In this document: positions 55,697 to 63,578 of the stretch, one piece after another
Layout of the letters: each line of letters starts with the position of its first letter
How positions within the stretch are numbered: position 1 is the first letter of the stretch
Origin: Hyphomicrobiales bacterium
GTDB lineage: Bacteria > Pseudomonadota > Alphaproteobacteria > Rhizobiales > Xanthobacteraceae
DNA length: 64,000 bases
NCBI GenBank assembly: GCA_017305665.1
Contig: JAFKKH010000027.1
Location: 34,527-98,526 of the forward strand
Reading direction: 5' to 3'
Position numbers and translations under genes: made by a program
Notes under the pieces: generated by a model
The model's database searches: none
The model's input: only the letters and a program-made list of their open reading frames with translations
Told to the model about the DNA's origin: nothing

Positions 55697-56194
55697 ATGT
55701 GGTTCAAGTCTGTGCGCGACCGTTCGCGCGTCTCATTTATCGGCCTGTCGCTGGTCGCAGTGTTCCTGTTCCCCGCCACGACGTTGGCTGAAACCACCAG
55801 CGATCCCATCTCGGTCAATGTGGATCAGGCCAAGCTGGTGAAGCTGCCCGGACACATCGCAACGCTCGTCGTCGGTAATCCCCTGATTGCCGATGTCACG
55901 CTGCAGCCCGGTGGTCTCGTGGTCGTGACCGGGAAGGGCTATGGCGCGACCAATGTGATTGCGATGGATCGCGCCGGCAGTGTCCTGGTGGACCGCGTCA
56001 TTCAGGTCGAGGGCCCGAGCGATCAGGTGGTGACAGTCTATCGTGGCGTCGAGCGCGAATCCTATAGCTGCATGCCGGTCTGCCAGAAGCGGATTACCCT
56101 CGGTGACGGTGCCACCTACTTCAATGCGACGATCAATCAAGCCAGCAATCTGAGTACCAAGGCCGCCGGCAACGGAGCGCCCGAGAAGCCGTAG
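55697..56194 (+). CDS. exported stand-alone pilus/secretin N-terminal domain protein
   Basis: This 165-residue protein starts at ATG 55697 (MWFKSVRDRSRVSFIGLSL), with GGAG upstream. A Sec signal ends near LFPATTLA-ETT. The single domain that follows (ISVNVDQAKLVKLPGHIATLVVGNPLIADVTLQ; VVTGKGYGATNVIAMDRAGSVLVDR) is the T2SS/pilus-assembly N-terminal domain also found at the start of CpaC, but no secretin barrel follows. A two-cysteine motif CMPVC near residue 131 could form a disulfide. It precedes the TadE-like gene and is probably a periplasmic accessory of the pilus secretin; its exact role is unknown. Confidence 0.82.
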   Translation: MWFKSVRDRSRVSFIGLSLVAVFLFPATTLAETTSDPISVNVDQAKLVKLPGHIATLVVGNPLIADVTLQPGGLVVVTGKGYGATNVIAMDRAGSVLVDRVIQVEGPSDQVVTVYRGVERESYSCMPVCQKRITLGDGATYFNATINQASNLSTKAAGNGAPEKP

Positions 56195-56267
56195 GCCGGA
56201 GAGCTTTCAGCCCTCGGCATAGCCGGGCATGCTGCGCTCGCGAGTGATTCGCACCTGCAGAAAGCGG

Positions 56268-56282
56268 TTAATCGCGGATTAA
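56268..56282. promoter_or_regulatory. perfect CtrA consensus box upstream of tadE
   Basis: TTAA-TCGCGGA-TTAA matches the CtrA consensus TTAA-N7-TTAA at all 8 positions. It lies in the 190-base gap between the secretin-N protein and tadE, about 100 bases before the tadE start, so the pseudopilin genes may have their own cell cycle-linked promoter. Confidence 0.55.
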
Positions 56283-56383
56283 CGGCGAAGGGCATTCTGC
56301 TTCTATCGCGCGAAACACTTCGACAATCAGTTTCCGCTAGTCCTTGACGGTAGATAAGTCCTGCCGTGTTCGAGGATTCTGCG

Positions 56384-56944
56384 ATGCCGCTGTTCTCCGA
56401 TTTCAAGAGCGCCGCCGTAAGGGCGGCGGGCCGTTTTCGGAGCAATCAGCGCGGATCCGCGGCCGTGGAGTTCGCTATCGTCGCGCCGCTGTTTTTCGCG
56501 CTTCTGTTCGCGATCATTGAAACCAGCCTGGTTTTTTTTGCAAGCCAGAGCCTTGAGACCGCGGTGCAGGATTCGGCGCGGATGATCATGACCGGTCAGG
56601 CCCAGACAGCTAAGATGACCAAGCAGGGCTTCAAGCAGAACGTCGTCTGCACCCATATGAGCGCCCTGTTCGACTGTGCGAACGGCATCTATGTCGATGT
56701 CCAGAGCTATCCGACCGGATTCGGGGGCGTGACGATCGCCGATCCCATCAACGGCGGCAACTTCGTTGACAACACCCAATACAACCCGGGCGGGCCGGGA
56801 GACATTGTCGTCGTTCGTCTGTTTTATCAGTGGCCGCTGTTCGTTACGGGGCTCGGCTACAACATCGCCAATCTGAGCGGCAGCAAGCGACTGTTGTCGG
56901 CAACAGCCGCGTTCAAGAACGAACCCTATACGCCACCGTCATAA
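56384..56944 (+). CDS. tadE: TadE-like pseudopilin
   Basis: This is a 186-residue protein. ATG 56384 (MPLFSDFKSAAVRAAGRF) with GAGG upstream is preferred over a GTG six codons earlier. The prepilin-like motif NQRG-SAAVEFAIVAPLFFALLF has cleavage after Gly24 and Glu at +5, followed by the TadE hydrophobic helix. The C-terminal periplasmic part (TAKMTKQGFKQNVVCTHMSALFDC; RLFYQWPLF) has two cysteines that may pair. TadE and TadF are minor pseudopilins processed by CpaA and needed for Flp pilus assembly. Confidence 0.9.
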   Translation: MPLFSDFKSAAVRAAGRFRSNQRGSAAVEFAIVAPLFFALLFAIIETSLVFFASQSLETAVQDSARMIMTGQAQTAKMTKQGFKQNVVCTHMSALFDCANGIYVDVQSYPTGFGGVTIADPINGGNFVDNTQYNPGGPGDIVVVRLFYQWPLFVTGLGYNIANLSGSKRLLSATAAFKNEPYTPPS

Positions 56945-56993
56945 TGAGCGGCGCTCTGGAATCGACGTCAAGTTGTTTACGGGAGTTGAGGAC

Positions 56994-57614
56994 GTGAAGC
57001 CGATGTTGAGGATATGGTCTTGCGTCAAGCGCTCGTTGGCAACGCTGCCTCACGACTCGCGCGGGGTTGCGGCAACAGAGTTCGCCCTGATCGTGCCGAT
57101 GATGCTCGTGATGTTCTTCGGCACCGTCGAAGTCTCGTCGGGTGTCGCAGTCAATCGAAAGATCACGCTGGTCGCGCGGACGCTCTCCGACCTGACATCG
57201 CAATCCACCAAGGTCAAAGACGCGGATGTCACGGATTTCTTTGCGGCCAGCAAGGGGATCATGTGGCCCTATGCGTCATCGCCGATCAAGGCCACGATTT
57301 CCGAACTCTACATCGATCCCACGACGTCGGTCGCACGCGTGCAGTGGAGCAAGGCGAGCGGCGGGGCGTCGCCACGAGCGGTTGGAGATACAGTCTCCGT
57401 TCCGCCGGGCCTGATCGGCACGGATTCGTCCGGCAAGGCGCTTCCCAACCAGTATCTGATCTTCAGCGAGGTCAGCTATCTGTATCAGCCGATCGACGGC
57501 GGCTACATCATGTCCAGTGCCGGCGTGACGCTCAGCGACAACGCCTATACGCGACCGCGGCAGTCCGTCTGCGTTATCCTCAATAGCGACGACAATGTCT
57601 GTCCGACAAGCTGA
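56994..57614 (+). CDS. tadF: TadF/TadE-like pseudopilin
   Basis: This 206-residue protein has GTG 56994 preceded by GGGAG at 8 bases; ATG 57003 is an alternative. The motif DSRG-VAATEFALIVPMMLVMFFG gives cleavage after Gly24 and Glu at +5, then the hydrophobic helix. The periplasmic remainder contains VNRKITLVARTLSDLTSQ, typical of TadE/G-like proteins that follow TadE in Bradyrhizobium-type loci, and a C-terminal Cys pair (CVILNSDDNVC). It lies 49 bases after tadE. No VWA-domain TadG is present in the window. Confidence 0.85.
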   Translation: MKPMLRIWSCVKRSLATLPHDSRGVAATEFALIVPMMLVMFFGTVEVSSGVAVNRKITLVARTLSDLTSQSTKVKDADVTDFFAASKGIMWPYASSPIKATISELYIDPTTSVARVQWSKASGGASPRAVGDTVSVPPGLIGTDSSGKALPNQYLIFSEVSYLYQPIDGGYIMSSAGVTLSDNAYTRPRQSVCVILNSDDNVCPTS

Positions 57615-57669
57615 CGGACGACTGACCGATTGCGCGTGAGCCTTGAACGTCAGCCGTGATGCCAAAGTA

Positions 57670-57696
57670 AAAAGCCGCGCATGAAGCGCGGCTTTT
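57670..57696. terminator. bidirectional terminator between tadF and cspA
   Basis: A perfect 11-bp stem (AAAAGCCGCGC / GCGCGGCTTTT, 57670-57680 with 57686-57696) with loop ATGAA and A/T tracts on both sides works in either direction between these convergent genes. Confidence 0.85.
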
Positions 57697-57748
57697 CTCT
57701 TAATCCGATCTTGTCGATCTCAATCGCGCATCGCGGCGCGACGACGGC

Positions 57749-57961
57749 TTAACCTGCAGCGCGCAGATTATCGGCTGACGATTTTCCAGAGCGGCGATCT
57801 GCAACGATCTCGTAGCTGATCTTCTGGCCTTCGCGCAGCGTGCCAAGGCCGGCGCGCTCAACGGCGCTGATGTGAACGAACACGTCGTTGCCGCCATCGT
57901 CCGGCTGAATGAAGCCGTAGCCCTTGGTCGCGTTAAACCACTTCACGGTTCCCATGCTCAT
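57749..57961 (-). CDS. cspA: cold-shock domain protein
   Basis: This 70-residue single cold-shock domain starts at ATG 57961 ([19 protein letters not shown]), with AAGGGA upstream. RNP1 is [10 protein letters not shown] and RNP2 is [13 protein letters not shown], the aromatic RNA-binding face. It acts as an RNA chaperone in the cytoplasm. It lies downstream of infA and rhlE on the same strand, with 247 bases of leader that hold no other gene. That long 5' region could fold as a temperature-responsive leader as in other csp genes, which is not tested here. Confidence 0.95.
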   Translation of the reverse strand: MSMGTVKWFNATKGYGFIQPDDGGNDVFVHISAVERAGLGTLREGQKISYEIVADRRSGKSSADNLRAAG

Positions 57962-58208
57962 GGGATAGTCCCTTCTCAATACACATATGTCGAAGCCCGC
58001 TTTTGACGGGCTGGTGAGATCGAATTTTTGGAAGGGTCGTCAGCGTCTAAACCGGCTGTACCGGTGGTTAGCTAATGTCGTCCGGCCGAAACTCGATTGG
58101 ATCATATTATTCGAAGGTATGGCCCAAAACAATCCTGACGCGCACGATTTTTTGATGTGCGGCCAGCCCACCCGAAAAACCCAGCGTAATCCCGCTCGTT
58201 CAGGCGAA

Positions 58209-58487
58209 TTACCTGCGGCGGAACTGGCCGCGCGGCGGTGCACCACGCGGGGCACCGCTGGGGCGCTCGTCCTTGTGACGGAAAATCAGGCGGCCCTTCT
58301 CGAGGTCATAGGGCGACATCTCGATGGTGACGCGATCGCCGGCCAGCGTCTTGATGCGGTTCTTCTTCATCTTGCCTGCCGTATAGGCAACGATTTCGTG
58401 CCCGGCATCGAGTTGAACCCGATAGCGGGCATCGGGCAGGATTTCCGTGACCAGTCCTTCGAACTGGATCAGTTCTTCTTTCGCCAT
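58209..58487 (-). CDS. infA: translation initiation factor IF-1 with basic C-terminal tail
   Basis: This 92-residue S1-fold protein ([59 protein letters not shown]) matches IF-1 across its whole 72-residue core. About 20 extra residues form an Arg/Pro/Gly tail ([19 protein letters not shown]). IF-1 binds the ribosomal A site during initiation. Tailed forms are known in this bacterial group and may be a second, cold- or stress-linked paralogue; the neighbours rhlE and cspA support that. It follows the helicase by 105 bases. Confidence 0.93.
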   Translation of the reverse strand: MAKEELIQFEGLVTEILPDARYRVQLDAGHEIVAYTAGKMKKNRIKTLAGDRVTIEMSPYDLEKGRLIFRHKDERPSGAPRGAPPRGQFRRR

Positions 58488-58592
58488 GAGGGTCTCCAGA
58501 TCGAGTGGCGGCTAGTGGTTCGATTCTAACATTTACATCCCATTTCAGCGAGTGAGCGCGAATGTCAATCCGCGCTCACGCGCAGGGCAGGA

Positions 58593-59987
58593 TCAGTGCT
58601 TGGGGCGGGGGCGGCTCTCGCGGTGCAGGAAGGCGACCCCCTGCATCCCCTCGGCCTTGCCGCCCTTTGAGGGCCGGGACGGTTCATGCCGGCCGGTCTC
58701 CGGCCGGTTCGATTGCGGCGCTCCCTTGCCGTAGCGCCGCCGGCGGCGCGGTCCTTTCCCACCCGGAGCGGCGTCGCCGGCTCTGGTTGCGTGTCCGTGC
58801 GGGACCGGTCGGCCTGCGCGATGTTGCTGATGAGCGGGAGCCGTATCGCGCTGGCCCGGCGTGCGGCGGTCTTCCCTGGGAAGCGTCACGCGGATCAGCT
58901 TTTCGATATCGCGGAGATAGCTCATTTCCTCGGCTCCGGAGACCAGCGAGATCGCCGCGCCATCGGCGCCGGCGCGCGCGGTGCGGCCGATGCGGTGGAC
59001 ATACGTCTCGGGGACATTGGGGAGATCGAAGTTGATGACATGGCTGACCCCGTCGACATCGATGCCGCGTGCGGCGATGTCGGTCGCGATCAATGTCCGG
59101 ATCTCGCCGCTGCGGAAGGCGGCCAGCACGCGCTCGCGATGGTTCTGCGACTTGTTGCCGTGAATGGCATCGGAACGGATGCCGGCCTTGGCGAGGTGTT
59201 TCACCACCTTGTCGGCGCCATGCTTGGTCCGCGTGAAAACCAGTGCGCGATTGACGGGCTCCTGTTTCAGAAGCTCAGCCAGAAAGGCCGGCTTGCTGGT
59301 GTAGTCGACCTGAATGATGCGCTGGGTAATGCGCTCCACGGTCGACGACACCGGCGTGACGGCGACGCGGGCGGGATCGCGCAGCATCTGTTCGGCCAGT
59401 TCCGCGATGTCCTTCGGCATGGTGGCCGAGAAGAACAGCGTTTGCCGCTTGATCGGCAGCTTGGCGACGACTTTGCGGATGTCATTGATGAAGCCCATGT
59501 CGAGCATGCGGTCGGCTTCGTCCAGCACCAGGAACTCGACCTGGCCGAGCTTCAATCCGTTGCTCTGAACGAGATCGAGCAGCCGGCCCGGCGTGGCGAC
59601 CATCACCTCGACGCCCTGCATGACCGAGCGGACCTGGCGTCCCATCGGAACGCCGCCGATGGCCAGCGCGGAGGTCAGGCGCAAGTGGCGACCATAGGCG
59701 TTGAAGCTCTCGAGGATCTGGCCGGAGAGTTCGCGCGTCGGGCTGAGCACCAGCACCCGGCAGCTCTTCGGCTGCGGCTTGATCCGGTTCTGCAGCAGGC
59801 GATGCAGGATGGGGAGGGCGAAGGCTGCGGTCTTTCCGGTACCGGTCTGGGCAATGCCGATGACATCGCGCCCGGTGAGGGCAAGGGGAATGGTTTGAGC
59901 CTGGATGGGCGTGGGCGTCAGATAGTTCTCTTCGGCAAGTGCACGCGAGATGGGATCGGCAAGGCCGAAATCCTGAAAGGAGGTCAA
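58593..59987 (-). CDS. rhlE: DEAD-box RNA helicase (RhlE family)
   Basis: This 464-residue helicase begins at TTG 59985-59987 (TSFQDFGLADPISRALAEE). The Q motif is YLTPTPIQAQTIPLAL, motif I GIAQTGTGKTAAFALPIL near residue 44, motif II FLVLDEADRMLDMGF near 152, and motif III FFSATMP near 182. Motif VI HRIGRTARAG is near 335. A basic, low-complexity tail runs from about 380 to 464 (PGGKGPRRRRRYGKGA). It remodels RNA, probably in cold ribosome assembly or decay. The TTG start lies within the TTTTGA that ends an upstream 67-codon open frame, so start choice or coupling is unusual. Confidence 0.9.
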   Translation of the reverse strand: MTSFQDFGLADPISRALAEENYLTPTPIQAQTIPLALTGRDVIGIAQTGTGKTAAFALPILHRLLQNRIKPQPKSCRVLVLSPTRELSGQILESFNAYGRHLRLTSALAIGGVPMGRQVRSVMQGVEVMVATPGRLLDLVQSNGLKLGQVEFLVLDEADRMLDMGFINDIRKVVAKLPIKRQTLFFSATMPKDIAELAEQMLRDPARVAVTPVSSTVERITQRIIQVDYTSKPAFLAELLKQEPVNRALVFTRTKHGADKVVKHLAKAGIRSDAIHGNKSQNHRERVLAAFRSGEIRTLIATDIAARGIDVDGVSHVINFDLPNVPETYVHRIGRTARAGADGAAISLVSGAEEMSYLRDIEKLIRVTLPREDRRTPGQRDTAPAHQQHRAGRPVPHGHATRAGDAAPGGKGPRRRRRYGKGAPQSNRPETGRHEPSRPSKGGKAEGMQGVAFLHRESRPRPKH

Positions 59988-60422
59988 AAGGTGGTTCTTT
60001 CCATCAAAAAGCGCAGCCGTCCCGGCGGCATCGCCGGAAGCGCGCGGAGGTGTCTGAAGACACCCGCGTGTTGAGGGCGTCGATTGCTATGAGCTGAAGG
60101 GGCAAGCCAGAAACCGCTGGACGGCTCAGAACACGCGGCTCGCAATGACCTGATGATTCTCAAGGTCTTGTGCGCCATATGGAGCACAAACGCGGCGGTT
60201 TCAAGGTAAATCGCACGGGGGAGTTGCCCAAGCTGGGTGCGGTGATCGGTAAAGTCGATCTGGCTGTATATTCGATAGCCACCTCGTGTGCGGAAATTTT
60301 AGACAATCGTTTCTATCTGCCCAAAAAATGATCCACATGCTGCCGCAATAAACACGGGAGATGGCTGGGGTTTAGGCGGAGCACGACGGAAGAACAGGTT
60401 TCAATCAAAATAATGATATTAT
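59988..60422. other. 435-base non-coding gap between rhlE and the urt promoter
   Basis: No gene that I can support is present. A hairpin, GGTGTC-TGAA-GACACC (60049-60064), lies in the probable rhlE leader. TTGCCCAAGCTGGGTGC (60224-60240) is an imperfect dyad about 215 bases before the sigma-54 promoter and could be an enhancer site for an NtrC-type activator, but it matches the NtrC consensus poorly. Confidence 0.4.
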
Positions 60423-60435
60423 TATCAATATGTTA
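60423..60435 (+). promoter_or_regulatory. IHF consensus site
   Basis: TATCAATATGTTA fits the IHF consensus WATCAA-N4-TTR exactly and sits in an AT-rich patch 16 bases upstream of the sigma-54 -24/-12 element. IHF bending here would help an upstream activator contact the polymerase. Confidence 0.55.
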
Positions 60436-60451
60436 ATGCGGATATTCGGCG

Positions 60452-60467
60452 TGGCATAGTTCTTGCG
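60452..60467 (+). promoter_or_regulatory. sigma-54 (RpoN) promoter of the urt operon
   Basis: TGGCAT-AGTTC-TTGCG matches the -24/-12 consensus TGGCAY-RNWWY-TTGCW except at the last base. The invariant GG (60453-60454) and GC (60465-60466) are separated by 10 bases. It is 70 bases upstream of the urtA start. Nitrogen-regulated sigma-54 control of urea uptake is the expected biology, with NtrC the likely activator. Confidence 0.8.
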
Positions 60468-60537
60468 ATTCCCTTGATGCAGGCGGCCGTGGGGCCGTTC
60501 GCAGCGTTTGACGTCTGCGTCAGGGAGATGACAGCAC

Positions 60538-61872
60538 ATGACCAACACATTGTTTGACGCCATTGCGAAGCCGATCACCCGGCGCAACTGGCTGGCGGCG
60601 ACCGCAGGCCTCGTCCTGGGCCTGACGGCATTCTCGGATGCGAAGGCGGCCGACGACACCATCAAGATCGGCATCCTGCATTCGCTCTCCGGCACCATGG
60701 CGATCAGCGAGACCACGCTGAAAGACGTGATGCTGATGCTGATCGACGAGCAGAACAAGAAGGGCGGCGTACTCGGCAAGAAGCTCGAGGCCGTGGTGGT
60801 CGACCCGGCATCGAATTGGCCGCTGTTCGCGGAAAAGGCGCGAGAACTGATCACCAAGGACAAGGTCAGCGTCGTGTTCGGCTGCTGGACCTCGGTGTCC
60901 CGCAAGTCGGTGCTTCCGGTGTTCAAGGAACTCGACTCGATCCTGTTCTACCCCGTGCAATACGAGGGCGAGGAGAGCGAGCGTAACGTCTTCTACACCG
61001 GTGCCGCACCGAACCAGCAGGCCATCCCCGCGGTCGACTACCTCATGAAGGAAGAGAAGGTGAAGCGCTGGGTGCTGGCCGGCACCGACTACGTCTATCC
61101 GCGCACCACCAACAAAATCCTCGAAGCCTACTTGAAGTCGAAGGGCGTCAAGCAGGAAGACATCATGATCAACTACACGCCGTTCGGTCACTCGGACTGG
61201 CAGACGATCGTGGCTGACATCAAGAAGTTCGGCTCGACCGGCAAGAAGACGGCCGTGGTTTCCACCATCAACGGCGATGCCAACGTTCCCTTCTACAAGG
61301 AACTCGGCAATCAGGGCATCAAGGCGACCGACATTCCGGTCGTGGCGTTCTCGGTCGGTGAAGAAGAGCTCGCGGGCCTCGACACCAAGCCGCTGGTCGG
61401 TCACCTCGCGGCATGGAACTACTTCGAGTCGATCAAGACGCCGGCGAACACGGCCTTCATCAAGGAATGGCACGCGTTCACCAAGAAGCCGAACCGCACC
61501 ACCAATGACCCGATGGAAGCCCACTACATCGGCTTCAACATGTGGGTGAAGGCGGTCGAGAAGGCAAAGTCGTTCGATCCAGACAAGGTGATCGATGCGC
61601 TGCCCGGCATCAAGCAGGCGAACCTCACCGGCGGCATCTCGGAAATGCTGCCGAACCACCACATCACCAAGCCGGTGTTCATCGGCGAGGTGCAGGCCGA
61701 CGGCCAGTTCAACGTGGTGTCGCCCGACGATCCGAAGAAGGCGAAGCTCGTGCCCGGCGACGCATGGTCCGACTACCTCCCAGGCTCGAAGGATCTCGAG
61801 GCCGACTGGGTCACGCTGAAGTGCGGCAACTACAACAAGGTGACCAAGAAGTGCGGCGGTCAGAACTCCTGA
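60538..61872 (+). CDS. urtA: urea ABC transporter substrate-binding protein
   Basis: This 444-residue protein has a twin-arginine-type signal (ITRRNWLAATAGLVLGLTAF), cleaved near DAKA-ADD at about residue 38. The mature protein starts TIKIGILHSLSGTMAISETTLKD, highly typical of UrtA/FmdD. VVDPASNWPLFAEKARELI is near 83 and FGCWTSVSRKSVLPVF near 114. LVGHLAAWNYFESI and DPMEAHYIGFNMWVKAVEKA follow. It binds urea in the periplasm. Its sigma-54 promoter and the following UrtB and UrtC make the assignment firm. Confidence 0.95.
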   Translation: MTNTLFDAIAKPITRRNWLAATAGLVLGLTAFSDAKAADDTIKIGILHSLSGTMAISETTLKDVMLMLIDEQNKKGGVLGKKLEAVVVDPASNWPLFAEKARELITKDKVSVVFGCWTSVSRKSVLPVFKELDSILFYPVQYEGEESERNVFYTGAAPNQQAIPAVDYLMKEEKVKRWVLAGTDYVYPRTTNKILEAYLKSKGVKQEDIMINYTPFGHSDWQTIVADIKKFGSTGKKTAVVSTINGDANVPFYKELGNQGIKATDIPVVAFSVGEEELAGLDTKPLVGHLAAWNYFESIKTPANTAFIKEWHAFTKKPNRTTNDPMEAHYIGFNMWVKAVEKAKSFDPDKVIDALPGIKQANLTGGISEMLPNHHITKPVFIGEVQADGQFNVVSPDDPKKAKLVPGDAWSDYLPGSKDLEADWVTLKCGNYNKVTKKCGGQNS

Positions 61873-61891
61873 TTCAGCCTGACTGATCACG

Positions 61892-61918
61892 GAAGGCGGC
61901 GCAGGTCGCGCCGCCTTC
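61892..61918 (+). terminator. intra-operon hairpin between urtA and urtB
   Basis: A perfect 11-bp stem (GAAGGCGGCGC / GCGCCGCCTTC, 61892-61902 with 61908-61918) has loop AGGTC and trailing TTCCTCC. It is 20 bases after the urtA stop and 25 before urtB. It probably attenuates transcription so that the binding protein is made in excess over the membrane subunits. Confidence 0.65.
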
Positions 61919-61943
61919 TTCCTCCAGCCTGCCGGGGCTTGTC

Positions 61944-63578
61944 GTGATTTCCTTCGTTCGTTGTCTCACTTCGCTGTGCCTTGCACGCGCGTTTCGGGTG
62001 CTGCTCGCGGTCGCGTTGCTCGCCGCCGTCGCGATGCCGGCCTTCGCCGGACCGTTCGAGGATGCGGTCGCGCAATTCAGCGAAGCAACATTCGCCGATT
62101 CCGAAGCGGCCGTGGCCAGGCTGGCCGTGACCGGCAGTCCGATGGCTGCCACGATCATCAATGCGCTTCAGGACGGTCGGCTATATGCGGATTCGGATGC
62201 CAAGAAAGTTTATTTGAAGGGTGCCGACGGCAAGGTGACCGATGCGGTCACCGGAGCCGCCGTCAGCGACATCCCCGACAACGCTAGCAAGCTTCGCTTG
62301 AACAACAAGCTGCGCCGCGCGATCGAGGCCGCGCTCGGCAGTCTGACGCTGCTGTCGCCGGATCCGGCAAAGCGCGTGCAGGCCGCCCAGACGGTGTTCA
62401 AGTCGCGTGATGTGGCCGCGCTGCCGGCGATAGACAGTGCGCTCAAGACGGAAACCAATCCGGCCGCGAAGACCGCGTTTGCCGAGGCGCGTGCCGCCAT
62501 CCTGCTGTTTTCGCCGAACGCCACCGAATCCGACAAGCTCGATGCCGTCGCAACGATCCGCGCGCGGGGCGATCAGGAGGCGCTGGCGTTGCTCTCGGAC
62601 CTGCCACCCGATCAGTCCGCGGCGGTGAAAGCCGCCGCCGCCAGCGCGGTCAAATCCATCCAGCATAGTCTCGCACTGTGGTCGGCTCTGCAGAACGCCT
62701 GGTACGGCCTGTCGCTCGGATCGGTGCTGCTGCTGGCTGCCATCGGGCTCGCCATCACCTTCGGCGTGATGGGCGTGATCAACATGGCGCACGGCGAGAT
62801 GGTCATGATCGGGGCCTACGTCACGTTCGTCGTGCAGGACATCATCCGCACCAGCTATCCCGGCCTGTTCGATTACTCGCTTCTGATTGCTGTGCCGCTC
62901 GCCTTCGCCGTCGCTGGCGCGATCGGCGTGCTGATCGAGCGCACCATCATCCGCTTTCTCTATGGCCGCCCGCTCGAAACGCTGCTCGCGACCTGGGGAC
63001 TCTCCCTCGTGCTGCAGCAGGCGGTGCGAACCATTTTCGGCCCGAACAACCGGGAAGTCGGCAATCCCTCGTGGATGAGCGGCGCGTTCGAGGTGGGGCA
63101 GATTGCCATCACCAACAACCGGCTCTGGATCCTTTGCTTCACCCTCGCCGTCTTCGCCATCCTGCTCGCGATGCTGCGCTACACGAGCCTCGGACTCCAG
63201 ATGCGGGCGGTGACCCAGAACCGGCGCATGGCGGCCTCGATGGGCATCGCGACTTCGCGGGTCGATGCGCTGACCTTCGGCCTTGGTTCGGGGATCGCGG
63301 GCATCGCCGGCGTGGCGCTGTCGCAGATCGACAACGTCAGTCCCAATCTCGGCCAGAGCTACATCATCGACAGCTTCATGGTGGTGGTGTTCGGCGGCGT
63401 CGGCAATCTCTGGGGCACGCTGGTGGGCGCCTTCACGCTCGGCATCGCCAACAAGTTCCTTGAACCGGTTGCCGGCGCGGTGCTCGGCAAGATCGCGATC
63501 CTCGTTCTCATCATCCTGTTCATCCAGAAGCGCCCACGCGGCCTGTTCGCGCTGAAGGGGCGGGCGGTGGAGGCATGA
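61944..63578 (+). CDS. urtB: urea ABC transporter permease UrtB with periplasmic N-terminal extension
   Basis: This 544-residue protein begins at GTG 61944 with GGGG upstream. A signal-like segment (VLLAVALLAAVAMPAFA) is followed by about 215 mostly helical, Ala-rich residues outside the membrane, then a LivH-type permease from about residue 245. LGSVLLLAAIGLAITFGVMGVINMAHGEMVMIGAY carries the NMAHGE signature, and the coupling loop YTSLGLQMRAVTQNRRMAASMGI is near 430. The N-terminal domain is typical of UrtB and absent from amino acid LivH. Its stop overlaps the urtC start. Confidence 0.94.
   Translation: MISFVRCLTSLCLARAFRVLLAVALLAAVAMPAFAGPFEDAVAQFSEATFADSEAAVARLAVTGSPMAATIINALQDGRLYADSDAKKVYLKGADGKVTDAVTGAAVSDIPDNASKLRLNNKLRRAIEAALGSLTLLSPDPAKRVQAAQTVFKSRDVAALPAIDSALKTETNPAAKTAFAEARAAILLFSPNATESDKLDAVATIRARGDQEALALLSDLPPDQSAAVKAAAASAVKSIQHSLALWSALQNAWYGLSLGSVLLLAAIGLAITFGVMGVINMAHGEMVMIGAYVTFVVQDIIRTSYPGLFDYSLLIAVPLAFAVAGAIGVLIERTIIRFLYGRPLETLLATWGLSLVLQQAVRTIFGPNNREVGNPSWMSGAFEVGQIAITNNRLWILCFTLAVFAILLAMLRYTSLGLQMRAVTQNRRMAASMGIATSRVDALTFGLGSGIAGIAGVALSQIDNVSPNLGQSYIIDSFMVVVFGGVGNLWGTLVGAFTLGIANKFLEPVAGAVLGKIAILVLIILFIQKRPRGLFALKGRAVEA

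Noticed and set aside
55333-55818. 161-codon leftward open frame upstream of pilA
   Set aside because: It overlaps the secretin-N gene on the opposite strand, and its translation shows no signal peptide or domain.
60224-60240. NtrC enhancer site upstream of urtA
   Set aside because: The dyad TTGCCCAAGCTGGGTGC aligns poorly with TGCACCA-N3-TGGTGCA, so I mention it only as a weak candidate and do not list it as a separate site.
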